From Treponema sp. UBA1793 (GTDB lineage: Bacteria; Spirochaetota; Spirochaetia; Treponematales; Treponemataceae), in NCBI GenBank assembly GCA_002314445.1, contig DCFX01000057.1:62001-126000 (forward strand): a stretch of 64,000 nucleotides of DNA, written 5' to 3'. Positions 1 to 8,946 of this stretch are shown here, piece after piece; position 1 is the first letter of the stretch, and each line of letters opens with the position of its first letter. Below the pieces are notes generated by a model. It was not told the origin of the DNA, made no database searches, and saw nothing but the letters and a program-made list of their open reading frames with translations. Both the position numbers and the translations under genes were made by a program.

Positions 1-1
1 G

Positions 2-976
2 CTCGAATGGGCTGAACTCAAAGATGCTTTTCATGAAATATTCGTTATAAGCGATATGGCAAACAAAGCGTTTCAGGCAGCTGAACCGTGGAAGACACGT
101 ACCACAGAACCGGAAAAGGCGGCAAGCCTTATCCACAATCTTTGTTATGTTATAAAAGATCTTATGATTATGATGCAGCCTTATCTTCCTCAGTATGCAC
201 AGAAAGTTATGTCTTTCTTAGGAAGAACGATTACCGACAGCCGTGTAGACCACCCTGCGGAAAAAGATGCGTTTACATGGAACGACCTTGGTAAAACGGA
301 AGGACTTACAACTGTAGGGCCGACTGAAGTCTATTTTACACCGATGGACACGAAGACAATGATATCTTTCCGGGAAAAATTTTCCGGCAGCCAGAAAGAG
401 CGCGAAGAAAAAACAGCAAAGAAAACGGAAAAAAAGGTTGAGAATAAGAAGGAAGAACTTCACCTTGCTGCCGACATGCCGGCACATTTTAATAAATATA
501 TTGCGCTGAAAGTCGCAAAAATCATCGCAGTCGACCGCAATCCTGAATCTGATAAGTTGTATGTAGAGCACCTTGACGACGGCAGCGGAAACGAGCGTGT
601 CATTCAGAGCGGCCTGGTTCCGTACCTGCAGCCGGAAGACCTGCTCGGCAGACACATCATTCTTGCCGACAACCTTGCTCCGCGGAAAATGCGCGGAGTC
701 GAAAGCAGGGGAATGCTCCTCGCTGCCGATTACACCGATGAGAACGGTAAAGCATGTGTTGAACCGCTTACAGCACCGTGGGCTTCTCCCGGAACGCCTG
801 TTGTGCTTGAGGGTGCAGATGCGTCAGCAGAAAAGGAAAAAGAAATAAGCGCAGATGTTTTTTTCCAGATTGAGATAAAGGTAAACGATCATCAGGTGAT
901 GATTGCAGACAAAAAGCTGCTCGCTGGAGGCAAACCTCTTACGACTGCACATACTGTAAACAGCGGAGTAAACTGA
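2..976 (+). CDS. metG: Methionyl-tRNA synthetase, C-terminal part (5' end outside window)
   Basis: The reading frame is open from base 2 and ends at TGA 974-976, so about 324 C-terminal residues are present and the catalytic Rossmann domain lies off the window. The first ~90 residues match the helical anticodon-binding region of MetG (ANKAFQAAEPW, then a long helix pair). A charged Lys/Glu linker follows, and the last ~150 residues form an EMAP-II-like OB-fold tRNA-binding domain (KVAKIIAVDRNPESDKLYVE, then LAPRKMRGVESRGMLLAA), which dimerises MetG and helps bind tRNA. The enzyme charges tRNA-Met in the cytoplasm. It is followed after 3 bp by the FemAB-like gene, probably co-transcribed. Confidence 0.93.
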   Translation, partial: LEWAELKDAFHEIFVISDMANKAFQAAEPWKTRTTEPEKAASLIHNLCYVIKDLMIMMQPYLPQYAQKVMSFLGRTITDSRVDHPAEKDAFTWNDLGKTEGLTTVGPTEVYFTPMDTKTMISFREKFSGSQKEREEKTAKKTEKKVENKKEELHLAADMPAHFNKYIALKVAKIIAVDRNPESDKLYVEHLDDGSGNERVIQSGLVPYLQPEDLLGRHIILADNLAPRKMRGVESRGMLLAADYTDENGKACVEPLTAPWASPGTPVVLEGADASAEKEKEISADVFFQIEIKVNDHQVMIADKKLLAGGKPLTTAHTVNSGVN

Positions 977-979
977 AAC

Positions 980-2128
980 GTGTTTACATTTACTATTATG
1001 CCGTCTCCGGTTTTATCATGCGCCGATACAGGGGTGCGTTTTCTCCAGTCGCCGTTCTGGGCATTGTTCAAATCTCAGCACGGCTGGAGTCCGCTGAATT
1101 TTACCGTAAAGGCTGAATGTAATCCGGACGCGTTTTCATTTTCGTGTTCCATCCTTCTCCGTACTTTTGGAAAGGGGGCACTGAGTTTTGCCATCGCGTA
1201 TATTCCCATGGTTCCTGAGCTCATCGAAAAAGACAGAGAAAGTGTTGAGCAGCTTGAATCGTACTCCTGCTTTCTTATGGATTTTGCGCAGGCACTGAAA
1301 GTATATCTTCCCAAAAACATTCTCTGCGTCCGCTACGATCCGCCGCTTGATTTTTACACGTGCGCGGACCGTGATTTTTTTGTCGATTCACTCAAGATGC
1401 TGTCGATTGCAGAGCACCGTAAGTTTGTAAAGACAAAAGTTGACATCCAGCCGCCGGATACGGTGCTGCTTGACATAACGCAGGATTCCGAAACGCTCCT
1501 TGGCAGCATGCGCAGCAAGTGGCGTTATAACATACATCTTGCGGAAAAAAAAGGTGTGGCTGTCCGCGCATATAAAGCTGGTGACAGCGATATCAGTAAA
1601 GCGCTGGACATTTTTTATGACTTGTATGAAACAACGGCATCGCGCGACGGCATCGCGATTCATTCAAAGCAGTATTATGCGGATCTTTTTGCGTTAAGTG
1701 CGGAAGAGCGGAAGGTAAACGACGCTCCGCTTGTAACATTGTATGTGGCAAGCCACGAAGGTGACAACCTTGCTGCAATCATTACATTGTTTTCAAAGCG
1801 CGAAGCTGTGTACCTGTACGGTGCATCGTGCAATGTAAAACGTAATCTTATGCCGGCATACCTTCTGCAGTGGACTGCCATACAGGATGCAAAAGCATAC
1901 GGTTCACCCGTATACGATTTTTACGGAATGCCGCCCGCTGACGACAAAAACCATCCTATGTACGGATTGTATCTGTTTAAAACAGGATTCGGAGGAAAAA
2001 TCGTGCACAGGCCGGGATCAATAGATGTGCCTCTTTCCGTTATGTACAGACCGTATACACTGGCGGAAGATATTCGTGCATTTTATCATAAACGTATAAA
2101 AAAAATACTTGCAGGTCGTACAAAATGA
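980..2128 (+). CDS. FemAB/FemX-like peptidoglycan bridge aminoacyltransferase family protein
   Basis: 382-residue soluble protein with the two-lobed GNAT-like architecture of FemAB/BioF2-type acyltransferases. The clearest match is from about residue 150: LLGSMRSKWRYNIHLAEKKG, then a helix around DIFYDLYETTASRDG, then a C-terminal lobe with YLYGASCNVKRN and YDFYGMPPAD. Family members transfer amino acids from aminoacyl-tRNA to lipid-linked peptidoglycan precursors; which residue is used here cannot be seen. The chosen start is GTG 980, with GGAG about 11 bases upstream; an in-frame ATG at 998 is the alternative. Its stop overlaps the next start in ATGA, so it is translationally coupled to rnz. 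Confidence 0.8.
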   Translation: MFTFTIMPSPVLSCADTGVRFLQSPFWALFKSQHGWSPLNFTVKAECNPDAFSFSCSILLRTFGKGALSFAIAYIPMVPELIEKDRESVEQLESYSCFLMDFAQALKVYLPKNILCVRYDPPLDFYTCADRDFFVDSLKMLSIAEHRKFVKTKVDIQPPDTVLLDITQDSETLLGSMRSKWRYNIHLAEKKGVAVRAYKAGDSDISKALDIFYDLYETTASRDGIAIHSKQYYADLFALSAEERKVNDAPLVTLYVASHEGDNLAAIITLFSKREAVYLYGASCNVKRNLMPAYLLQWTAIQDAKAYGSPVYDFYGMPPADDKNHPMYGLYLFKTGFGGKIVHRPGSIDVPLSVMYRPYTLAEDIRAFYHKRIKKILAGRTK

Positions 2129-3051
2129 ATATGGAAGCGTTCGTTTTGGGATGCGGCGGAATGATGCCGCTCCCGTACCGTCATCTTACATCGGTATTGC
2201 TCAGACGGGACGGAGATCTTTTTCTGTTCGACGGTGGTGAAGGAACGCAGGTTTCTCTGCGCCGTCTTAATCTTAAATGGAAAAAAATCAATGCGATTTT
2301 TGTTTCACACACGCACGCAGATCATGTAACAGGACTGCCGGGAATTATGATGCTGTCTGCACAGGTTGACCGTACAGAGCCTCTTTATATTTACGGGCCG
2401 CCCAAAATTGCAGAGTATGTTGAGATGAACCGCAGAGTGCTTGATATGTATATAAACTATCCTGTCGTAGTCAAAGAGATTACTGCACCGTGCGTCGTTC
2501 ACGGCGGTGACGGATTTTATATCCGTGCTTTCCCGCTGGAGCATACGAAAACGTGCGTCGGCTATACGCTGGAGGAACTTGACAGACCCGGCGAATTCAG
2601 CCCTGAAAAAGCAGCCGGACTGAATGTGCCTGTGGGACCACTCTGGGGAAAACTTCAGCGGGGAGAATCTGTGACAGCCGCCGACGGAAGAATCGTTACG
2701 CCGGAACAGGTTCTCGGACCGTCTCGCAGCGGCAGAAAGTTCAGTTATGTAACCGATACGCTTTACCGGAGTTCTATAGCTGGTGAAGTGCGCGGTTCCG
2801 ATTTGTTAATCTGCGAAGGAATGTTCGAAGATGCTTTAATAGATCAGGCAAAGGAAAAGAAGCACATGACGGCAAGCCAGGCGGCGACTATTGCGCGCGA
2901 TGCGGATGTTCGCCGGATGGCTATGATTCATTACAGTCCCAGGTATACGGACAAGGAACTTTCCATACTCCTGGAACAGGCACAGAAAATTTATCCGGCT
3001 GCGGAACTGACAAAGGACCGCATGCATTTCGATATTCCGTATATTGATTAA
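2125..3051 (+). CDS. rnz: Ribonuclease Z (tRNA 3' endonuclease)
   Basis: 308-residue metallo-beta-lactamase-fold protein of normal RNase Z length. It opens with the family-typical FVLGCGGMMPLPYRHLTSVL and carries the zinc motif SHTHADHVTGLPG near residue 60, with later ligands in FSYVTDTLYRS and in MAMIHYSPRYTD near the C terminus. The enzyme cuts tRNA precursors 3' to the discriminator base when CCA is not encoded, which fits this genome: none of the four tRNA genes in the window encodes CCA and a cca gene lies at 40 kb. The start ATG overlaps the upstream stop in ATGA. Confidence 0.93.
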   Translation: MNMEAFVLGCGGMMPLPYRHLTSVLLRRDGDLFLFDGGEGTQVSLRRLNLKWKKINAIFVSHTHADHVTGLPGIMMLSAQVDRTEPLYIYGPPKIAEYVEMNRRVLDMYINYPVVVKEITAPCVVHGGDGFYIRAFPLEHTKTCVGYTLEELDRPGEFSPEKAAGLNVPVGPLWGKLQRGESVTAADGRIVTPEQVLGPSRSGRKFSYVTDTLYRSSIAGEVRGSDLLICEGMFEDALIDQAKEKKHMTASQAATIARDADVRRMAMIHYSPRYTDKELSILLEQAQKIYPAAELTKDRMHFDIPYID

Positions 3052-3060
3052 AGGAAAAAG

Positions 3061-3810
3061 ATGATAGAGCTTGCTGATTTTTCCAAAACATACGGCCGCG
3101 GAAAAAACAGCGTCGCTGCCGTTGAACATGTTTCATTCACTGTAGACAAGGGAAAAGTTACGGCGCTGCTTGGACCGAACGGTGCCGGAAAAACAACCAT
3201 ACTTCGGGCTGTATGTGCGCTTCATTATGCATCATCTGGATACGTTTACGTAAGCGGCAGCGACGGCGTCAGGCACGATGCTTCAGAAGAGAGTGCACTT
3301 GTAAAGCAGCTTATAGGTTTTGTTCCGGAGCAGAACCTGCTCCCGAAAGATTTGACTGTTGCAGAACTGCTTGAAGAATGTGCCTCTGTTCGCGGTCTTT
3401 CCGGACTGGAATTGCAAAAAGCGCTTTTCCGCGTCGTAAAAGACTGTTCGCTGCAAAGTGTATATACAAAAAAAATAAAAACATTGTCAAAAGGCTTCTG
3501 TCAGAGAGTGTCTTTTGCGCAGGCACTCGTTGCAGATCCTCCAAATATCGTACTTGATGAACCGGTCAGCGGGCTTGATCCCGCTCAAATAGCACAGATA
3601 CGTACGCTTATAAAAAAAATTGCCCGGGAAAAAACAGTACTGCTTTCAACTCATATCATGCAGGAAGTGACAGAGGTATGCAGCAGCGTCATAATACTAT
3701 CACACGGGAAACTTGCTGCAATCGGCACAGAAAAATCAATTGCAGAGCAGTATGGGGCGAAAAACCTTGAAGAAGCTTTTCTGAAATTGACAGGAAATGA
3801 AAATGAATAA
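3061..3810 (+). CDS. ABC transporter ATP-binding protein (GldA-like)
   Basis: 249-residue ABC ATPase with a complete motif set: Walker A LLGPNGAGKTT near residue 40, a signature helix LSKGFCQRVSFAQAL, Walker B IVLDEPVSGLDP and H-loop LLSTHIMQE. The two following genes encode a GldF/GldG-type membrane protein and a DUF4340 protein, so the set resembles the GldA-GldFG ABC-2 exporter family. That name comes from gliding bacteria; no gliding is implied here. RBS AAAGGAAAAAG lies directly before ATG 3061, nine bases after rnz, and the gene overlaps the permease gene by 14 bp. Confidence 0.92.
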   Translation: MIELADFSKTYGRGKNSVAAVEHVSFTVDKGKVTALLGPNGAGKTTILRAVCALHYASSGYVYVSGSDGVRHDASEESALVKQLIGFVPEQNLLPKDLTVAELLEECASVRGLSGLELQKALFRVVKDCSLQSVYTKKIKTLSKGFCQRVSFAQALVADPPNIVLDEPVSGLDPAQIAQIRTLIKKIAREKTVLLSTHIMQEVTEVCSSVIILSHGKLAAIGTEKSIAEQYGAKNLEEAFLKLTGNENE

Positions 3811-6061
3811 ATCAGCATTTGCATCACGCCTGAAGCAGTCTGTATTACATTCTCTCCGCCGTCCTCTTTTTTTGATAACGGCTGTTTTGTACAACGCCGC
3901 ATGTGCCCTGTACTATTTTTTCGGTACGGGCTTTTTTTCAGGAAACGGTTCGAGTGATCTGCGGATGTTTTTTGCCGCTGTCCCGTATGTGAGTATACTT
4001 GTTGTTCCTCTTATATCATTCCGTGCAGACGATTCGCCGTTTGCAGAAACCTTTCCCCTGTCTGCATTTGAAAACACCGCTGTTTCATTCCTTACGGCTC
4101 TTGCACAGTTCAGCATCATGAGCATTACTCTGCTGTTTGTACCTGTCGTCGTGAACATGTTCGGCGATATTGCAGCTGGGCAGGTCTTCACAGGCTTTCT
4201 GCTTACGGTATTATACGCATCGTCGGTAATCGCGCTCTGCGTACTTGCAAAAGCTTTATTCAGTCCGCTCGTTTCTTTCATTATTTCGGCAGCGGTGATT
4301 ACGCTTACTGATTTTGCTCAGACGGTAGCAGCCCTCAGGATAGTCAGCTTTGCATATCATTTTGACGCAGCTTCCAAGGGAATTGCCGATTTCCGCGACA
4401 TCGTTTTTTACGTTTGTGCTGCGTGCATCCTGCTTTTTCTTGCTGTTATTCTCGATGAGAAAAAACGGGGAAAGTCGTTTTCAAAAAATGAAAAACAGAG
4501 GTACGCCGCATTTTTCCTCATTTTTGTTTTTGCCTTTCTTAACAGTACAAAATATTATTTCCGGGCAGACCTTACGAAAGACAAGCAGTTCACCGTATCA
4601 AAATACAGCCAGCAGCTGCTGAATACGGTTGCCGAGCCGCTTAAAATAACATATTTTCGTTCTCCTTCACTTTTGAAAATGTACCCGCAGGTCAGGGATA
4701 TCTATGAATATCTTACAGCCTATGTTTCTCAAAATAGAAGTATGAGCGTCAATCTGCTTGATCCCGATAAAGAAAACGTCGCACATCTGCTCGACAGTTA
4801 CGGCATACAGAGCCAGCAGATACAGAAAGGCGGAATCAATAAAACTGAATATCTCAATGTGTATTCCGCAGTCATACTGGAGTATCTTGGTAAAACACAG
4901 GTTATACCGTTCGTACTTTCAACAGATACACTTGAATACGACCTTGACCGCTGTGTAAGGACGCTGATTACCGGTAAGAAGCAGGAAGTTATGCTGCTTG
5001 CCGGTAACGGCATGACGGCTGCAAAAGATTACACGTACGTCATCCCCTGGCTTACTTCCCAAGGGATGGAATGTTCGGCAATAGAGCCCCGGAACATACA
5101 CGCTGCATTGCAGGATGCGGACGCCGATGCCGTTCTCCTCGTTTTCGGCTCCTCACAGTTCAAAGCTGAAGATGCCGCCGTCATTGAATCTTTCGTATTG
5201 CGCGGCGGTAAAGCTCTTTTCGCTGTATCGCCATATGAGGCTGATATAGCAGGCGACTGGACGATTACGAAACCTGAAAATACAGCGCTGCTCGATATGC
5301 TTGCTTCCTGGGGATTCAGCTTTACTCCGACAATTGCTGCAGATATTTCCTGTGCGCGTATCACAATGACGAGCAGCTCTGATGCGGAAGGCAGGCAGAC
5401 AGATTCCACTCATTCGGAACAGATTAATTATCAATTATGGATAAGCCTGCTTCCGCAGACAGAAGCAAAACGTGGCATGACGCTTTTCTGGCCAAGCCCC
5501 ATAACTATAGAAAATGAGAAAATAAAACCGCTCCTCGTAACAAGTCCTTATTCGTGGGAAATAGACGAGGATGAAAACAGTCCTCAGAAACTGTTTGAAA
5601 CAAATCCCTTCCTTGTCAGGGACACAAAAGGCAGTAATACGAAAAAGCAGCAGATTGTGGGAGCGTATCTTGACGGAGAAGTGGAAGGCCATTTTGTTCC
5701 GCAGAGAAGTGCCCATACAAGAATTGCTGTCGTAGGCGATCAGTATTTTGCCGGCAGTCTCATGATGGAGTATATCGGCGGAAGTACAGGTGATTACAGG
5801 AATCTTGATTTTCTTACTCACATAATCCTGAAACTCGAAGGTGAAGAATCTCTGGCTGCCCTGCAGAATAAAAACGCACCTTCTACATCTTTGTATAAAA
5901 TTACCGATGCAGCATCTTTTAAAAGCATGATGATCCGCTCATTGATTGTAATATTCGTGTTAATTCCCTGCCTTTATGCTGCGGCATATGCTGTACTGCT
6001 TGTCCGTCGGAAAAGACGAAACGAAAGGTTATATAGGAGCCTGATAAATGAAAAAAAGTAA
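3797..6061 (+). CDS. ABC-2 permease fused to GldG-like extracytoplasmic domain
   Basis: 754 residues combining two usually separate parts. Residues ~15-250 hold about seven hydrophobic segments (for example FLITAVLYNAACALYYFFG, VPYVSILVVPLISF, VFYVCAACILLFLAVIL) typical of a GldF-type ABC-2 permease. Residues ~255-700 form a large soluble GldG-like region beginning YFRADLTKDKQFTVSKYSQQ, with a later glutamine-amidotransferase-like stretch (AVLLVFGSSQFKAEDAAVIE). A final membrane helix (~715-740) ends in a basic tail. Substrate unknown. It overlaps the ATPase gene by 14 bp and the DUF4340 gene by 14 bp, indicating tight coupling. Confidence 0.85.
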   Translation: MKMNKSAFASRLKQSVLHSLRRPLFLITAVLYNAACALYYFFGTGFFSGNGSSDLRMFFAAVPYVSILVVPLISFRADDSPFAETFPLSAFENTAVSFLTALAQFSIMSITLLFVPVVVNMFGDIAAGQVFTGFLLTVLYASSVIALCVLAKALFSPLVSFIISAAVITLTDFAQTVAALRIVSFAYHFDAASKGIADFRDIVFYVCAACILLFLAVILDEKKRGKSFSKNEKQRYAAFFLIFVFAFLNSTKYYFRADLTKDKQFTVSKYSQQLLNTVAEPLKITYFRSPSLLKMYPQVRDIYEYLTAYVSQNRSMSVNLLDPDKENVAHLLDSYGIQSQQIQKGGINKTEYLNVYSAVILEYLGKTQVIPFVLSTDTLEYDLDRCVRTLITGKKQEVMLLAGNGMTAAKDYTYVIPWLTSQGMECSAIEPRNIHAALQDADADAVLLVFGSSQFKAEDAAVIESFVLRGGKALFAVSPYEADIAGDWTITKPENTALLDMLASWGFSFTPTIAADISCARITMTSSSDAEGRQTDSTHSEQINYQLWISLLPQTEAKRGMTLFWPSPITIENEKIKPLLVTSPYSWEIDEDENSPQKLFETNPFLVRDTKGSNTKKQQIVGAYLDGEVEGHFVPQRSAHTRIAVVGDQYFAGSLMMEYIGGSTGDYRNLDFLTHIILKLEGEESLAALQNKNAPSTSLYKITDAASFKSMMIRSLIVIFVLIPCLYAAAYAVLLVRRKRRNERLYRSLINEKK

Positions 6062-6956
6062 CATGATACCGGCCGCTGCCGCCGCTCTGCTTATTGTCAT
6101 GTATGCTGTTTCTTTTATTCCGGCTGTAAAACGCAGGAATGCAGAAAAAAGCGTTCTTTCCGCGCTTATGAACAAAAAGTATGAAGGTTCTGTTCATGAG
6201 ATTCAGATTGCAGAAGGGGAAAACTCTATCCGTTTGTATAATCAGAATAATTCCGCTATATGGGAAGGAAGTATACGTGAAAGTATATTCCCTGTCGACA
6301 ACAGTGTCATTTCCCGGTTTATACAACACTTAACAAACACTCGCAATTTGTATAAAATATCAGACAGGCAAACAGAGTGGCCTTTGCTGGGTGTTGATAA
6401 AGATAATGCGACAACGATTTTGTATAAAAATGATATGAATGTGTCTACAAAATTATACTTTGGCGGCCAGAATTTCCTTAAAACAAGGCGGTATCTGCGC
6501 ATTGACAACAAACTTTCCATATATGAAATAGATTCTGATATCGATGCATATCTCACTCCGACATCCTCAGTCTGGATGGATCCATATATTGTTCCTCAGA
6601 ATGTAAACGGAAAGATTACTCAGAGCGATATACAGAGAATTAAAGCAGGCAGCAAATATTTCAGCAGCAAATACACGGATTTTGGGAAAAAATGTGCAGA
6701 CCTGCTGGAACTGCGTCACGGCGATTTGTACGAAGGTGTTCAGGATATCCCTGTGTATTCTATAGCAATTGAAGATGGCGATGGTTTTACAACGACCATA
6801 CATGCATACGGGAACGGTGACGAAGGAAAAATACTTTCATACTCCTTTTCAAATACAATAACAGGTCATCCGTACGATTATAAATACTCCGTTCTTGTAA
6901 GCAACTGGACATTCAATAAAATGACAGAGTTGTTTTCTTCTGCTTCGGCAGAGTAA
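6048..6956 (+). CDS. DUF4340-like membrane-anchored protein
   Basis: 302 residues. An N-terminal hydrophobic segment (AAAAALLIVMYAVSFIP, ~10-27) acts as an uncleaved anchor or signal, followed by a mostly beta extracytoplasmic part with repeated patterns of the DUF4340 kind (WPLLGVDKDNATTILYKND, SKYFSSKYTDFG). DUF4340 proteins commonly follow GldG-type genes, as here, and are thought to be accessory subunits of the same ABC complex; the biochemical role is unknown. The start overlaps the permease gene by 14 bp. The next gene converges from the other strand after one base. Confidence 0.75.
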   Translation: MKKSNMIPAAAAALLIVMYAVSFIPAVKRRNAEKSVLSALMNKKYEGSVHEIQIAEGENSIRLYNQNNSAIWEGSIRESIFPVDNSVISRFIQHLTNTRNLYKISDRQTEWPLLGVDKDNATTILYKNDMNVSTKLYFGGQNFLKTRRYLRIDNKLSIYEIDSDIDAYLTPTSSVWMDPYIVPQNVNGKITQSDIQRIKAGSKYFSSKYTDFGKKCADLLELRHGDLYEGVQDIPVYSIAIEDGDGFTTTIHAYGNGDEGKILSYSFSNTITGHPYDYKYSVLVSNWTFNKMTELFSSASAE

Positions 6957-6957
6957 A

Positions 6958-7632
6958 TTACATTGCGCTGAAAAGAAAAAGCGACAATATGTTATATGCA
7001 AAATGGGCCGTCGTATTAGTCAGGACTGTCCCTGTTTTTTTGCAGCACATCCTCAGAAATATACAAGCAAGAGCGGCGTTTACGACAGACGGAATACCAA
7101 GATACAGGTGAGCAAACGCAAACAGTACGACAGGCAGCGCTTCGGAACATACTTCTGCGAAACGGAAATGAGGGATGCAGGCCAGATATTTAAGGAACAT
7201 TTCCGGAAGATACAGGCGGTATACTACTTCCTCAAAAAAAGATGCCGCTGCAAAATCAAGGATGCAGAATAAAAGCTGGACAGCCGATGCTGGCCTTACC
7301 GGAATTACGGAAGAACGTATACCCGAAAAATGAATAATCAGCTCCATGAGCGCAGCTGTAACACAGAGTGCACCAAAAGTAAAAAGGACGTATCCGGAGT
7401 CTATTATAATGTTTATTTGTTTTTCTGCAGGTTTCTTCGTCCTTTTTTTTTTCCCGTCGTTCATGTACCATATCAGAATTCCCGCTGCGGCCGCAAAAAA
7501 AAGCTGCTGAACCGGGAAAGTCCATGACGCAAACGCCGCCGCCGGGACGGTTTTTACAAAAAGAGGAGGTACCACAAAGATGCTGAGAATAAAAACAAAA
7601 ATAAAAATGTCTGTAAAAGCGTGTTTGTCCAT
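6958..7632 (-). CDS. CPBP-family intramembrane protease (Rce1/Abi type)
   Basis: 224-residue polytopic membrane protein with about six hydrophobic segments. It carries the CPBP motifs: FFEEVVYRLYLPE (EExxxR, catalytic Glu pair) near residue 125, FAFAHLYLG (FxxxH) near residue 170, and a final NTTAHFAYN (HxxxN) near residue 210. The family includes CAAX prenyl proteases and bacteriocin-immunity-type proteins; the substrate cannot be told from sequence. It is the only minus-strand gene in the first 15 kb, convergent with the DUF4340 gene and divergent from the PilZ gene. Confidence 0.85.
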   Translation of the reverse strand: MDKHAFTDIFIFVFILSIFVVPPLFVKTVPAAAFASWTFPVQQLFFAAAAGILIWYMNDGKKKRTKKPAEKQINIIIDSGYVLFTFGALCVTAALMELIIHFSGIRSSVIPVRPASAVQLLFCILDFAAASFFEEVVYRLYLPEMFLKYLACIPHFRFAEVCSEALPVVLFAFAHLYLGIPSVVNAALACIFLRMCCKKTGTVLTNTTAHFAYNILSLFLFSAM

Positions 7633-7695
7633 TTGCTCTATGAAAAAAAGAATATATATGATAAAGTATATAGTATTGGGGCAAAAGTGTACATT

Positions 7696-8946
7696 ATGGG
7701 GATATTGATTGCAGTTGTTATTATTGCAGCTGCAGTGAGGCTTAGTCAGATTTATCGTGATAAAATAAAATTTTTTCTGACAGGCCTTGATTCAAAATTT
7801 TCATTCTCGGAAATAAGACTGCTTTGGAAAACTGCGAAGGTCTGTAATCTTGAACAGCCTCAGTCGTTGTACTGGTCTCTTCCGTCCCTTACAAAGTGCC
7901 TGGCCGAAATAAAATCAAATGCTGATAAGAACAATAAGGAGTATTCATCTGATACACAACGGCTGCTGTCAAAGTTGTATTCCTACCGTGCAAGTATAGA
8001 AAAGGAAGCCGATAAAAAGAAAGGTATTGAATCAACCAGGGTACTCAGCAGGGACCAGCAGCTCAGAATCATTCTGCCGGGGAAAGGTGTTTTCAGTTCC
8101 CGGATTGTTAACAATGCGCGGGAACTGACAATCAGCATGCCGGTGCAGAAGGGCATGATTCCCGTTGAAGGGAAGGACTGGCTCGGTAAAGTAATCAATG
8201 TGTACTTGTGGCGCAAAGGTGATGCCCGTTATGTTTTTGATACGGTAGTACAGGGCGAGGGCCTTTTCCTCGGGAAACCGTCGCTGTATCTCCGCCAGAC
8301 GGACAAACTGCTCCGTACGCAGAAGCGCAGCAGCATTCGTGCGAAATGCAAAATATATGCAAGCCTGTTTATCATCAGGGAAAAAGTAATTGACTACAAT
8401 ATTGTCGAAACAAAAACAGGATATCGGTGCCTTATAGAGGACATTTCCGAATCAGGTGCCATGGTGCGTATTGGCGGGCAGGGGGTGCCGAACATTCAGA
8501 TAAGGCTTCAGTTTATGCTTGAAGAAAAGCTGATTATCATGTTTGGTATTGTACGTACGATAGAGTATAACAAAACCATAAACCAGTCCCGCCTTCATTT
8601 TGAATGTATTCATATTGAGCCTCAGATGAAAAACGAGATTCTCAGTTTTGTATACAATATAATGCCGCAGGAAGAAAAAGAAATATACGATGCCATTTCG
8701 CTTACGAATGAAGACCAGAGCGAAAGCGGTGATGATGCAAAAGACAGCGGCGAAAGCGAAAACCCTCTGGACGACAAAAAAAATGATGCCGGTGCAGACG
8801 CAGAAAAAGGAGCTGATGAGTTTCTTCCGAATCTTCCGCACGAAACAGAACTGAATCCGCCTGTTGACAACACTCCCGCGGACAGCAGTGCAGATAGCTT
8901 TGATGCGGAAGAATCCGTTCCTGATGACAAGCTGGAAGAGGTATAA
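7696..8946 (+). CDS. PilZ-domain protein with N-terminal membrane anchor and acidic tail
   Basis: Predicted 416 residues from ATG 7696. A single hydrophobic helix MGILIAVVIIAAAVRL starts the protein, and a cytoplasmic middle region follows. A PilZ domain lies at ~205-325, with the c-di-GMP-binding pair KRSSIR (RxxxR) and IEDISESGAMVRI (D/NxSxxG) both intact. The last ~80 residues are a low-complexity Asp/Glu/Ser/Ala-rich tail. The protein probably senses c-di-GMP at the membrane. The frame is open further upstream to a GTG at 7621, but that would overlap the start of the divergent protease gene, so the ATG following the membrane-helix pattern is preferred. Confidence 0.85.
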   Translation: MGILIAVVIIAAAVRLSQIYRDKIKFFLTGLDSKFSFSEIRLLWKTAKVCNLEQPQSLYWSLPSLTKCLAEIKSNADKNNKEYSSDTQRLLSKLYSYRASIEKEADKKKGIESTRVLSRDQQLRIILPGKGVFSSRIVNNARELTISMPVQKGMIPVEGKDWLGKVINVYLWRKGDARYVFDTVVQGEGLFLGKPSLYLRQTDKLLRTQKRSSIRAKCKIYASLFIIREKVIDYNIVETKTGYRCLIEDISESGAMVRIGGQGVPNIQIRLQFMLEEKLIIMFGIVRTIEYNKTINQSRLHFECIHIEPQMKNEILSFVYNIMPQEEKEIYDAISLTNEDQSESGDDAKDSGESENPLDDKKNDAGADAEKGADEFLPNLPHETELNPPVDNTPADSSADSFDAEESVPDDKLEEV

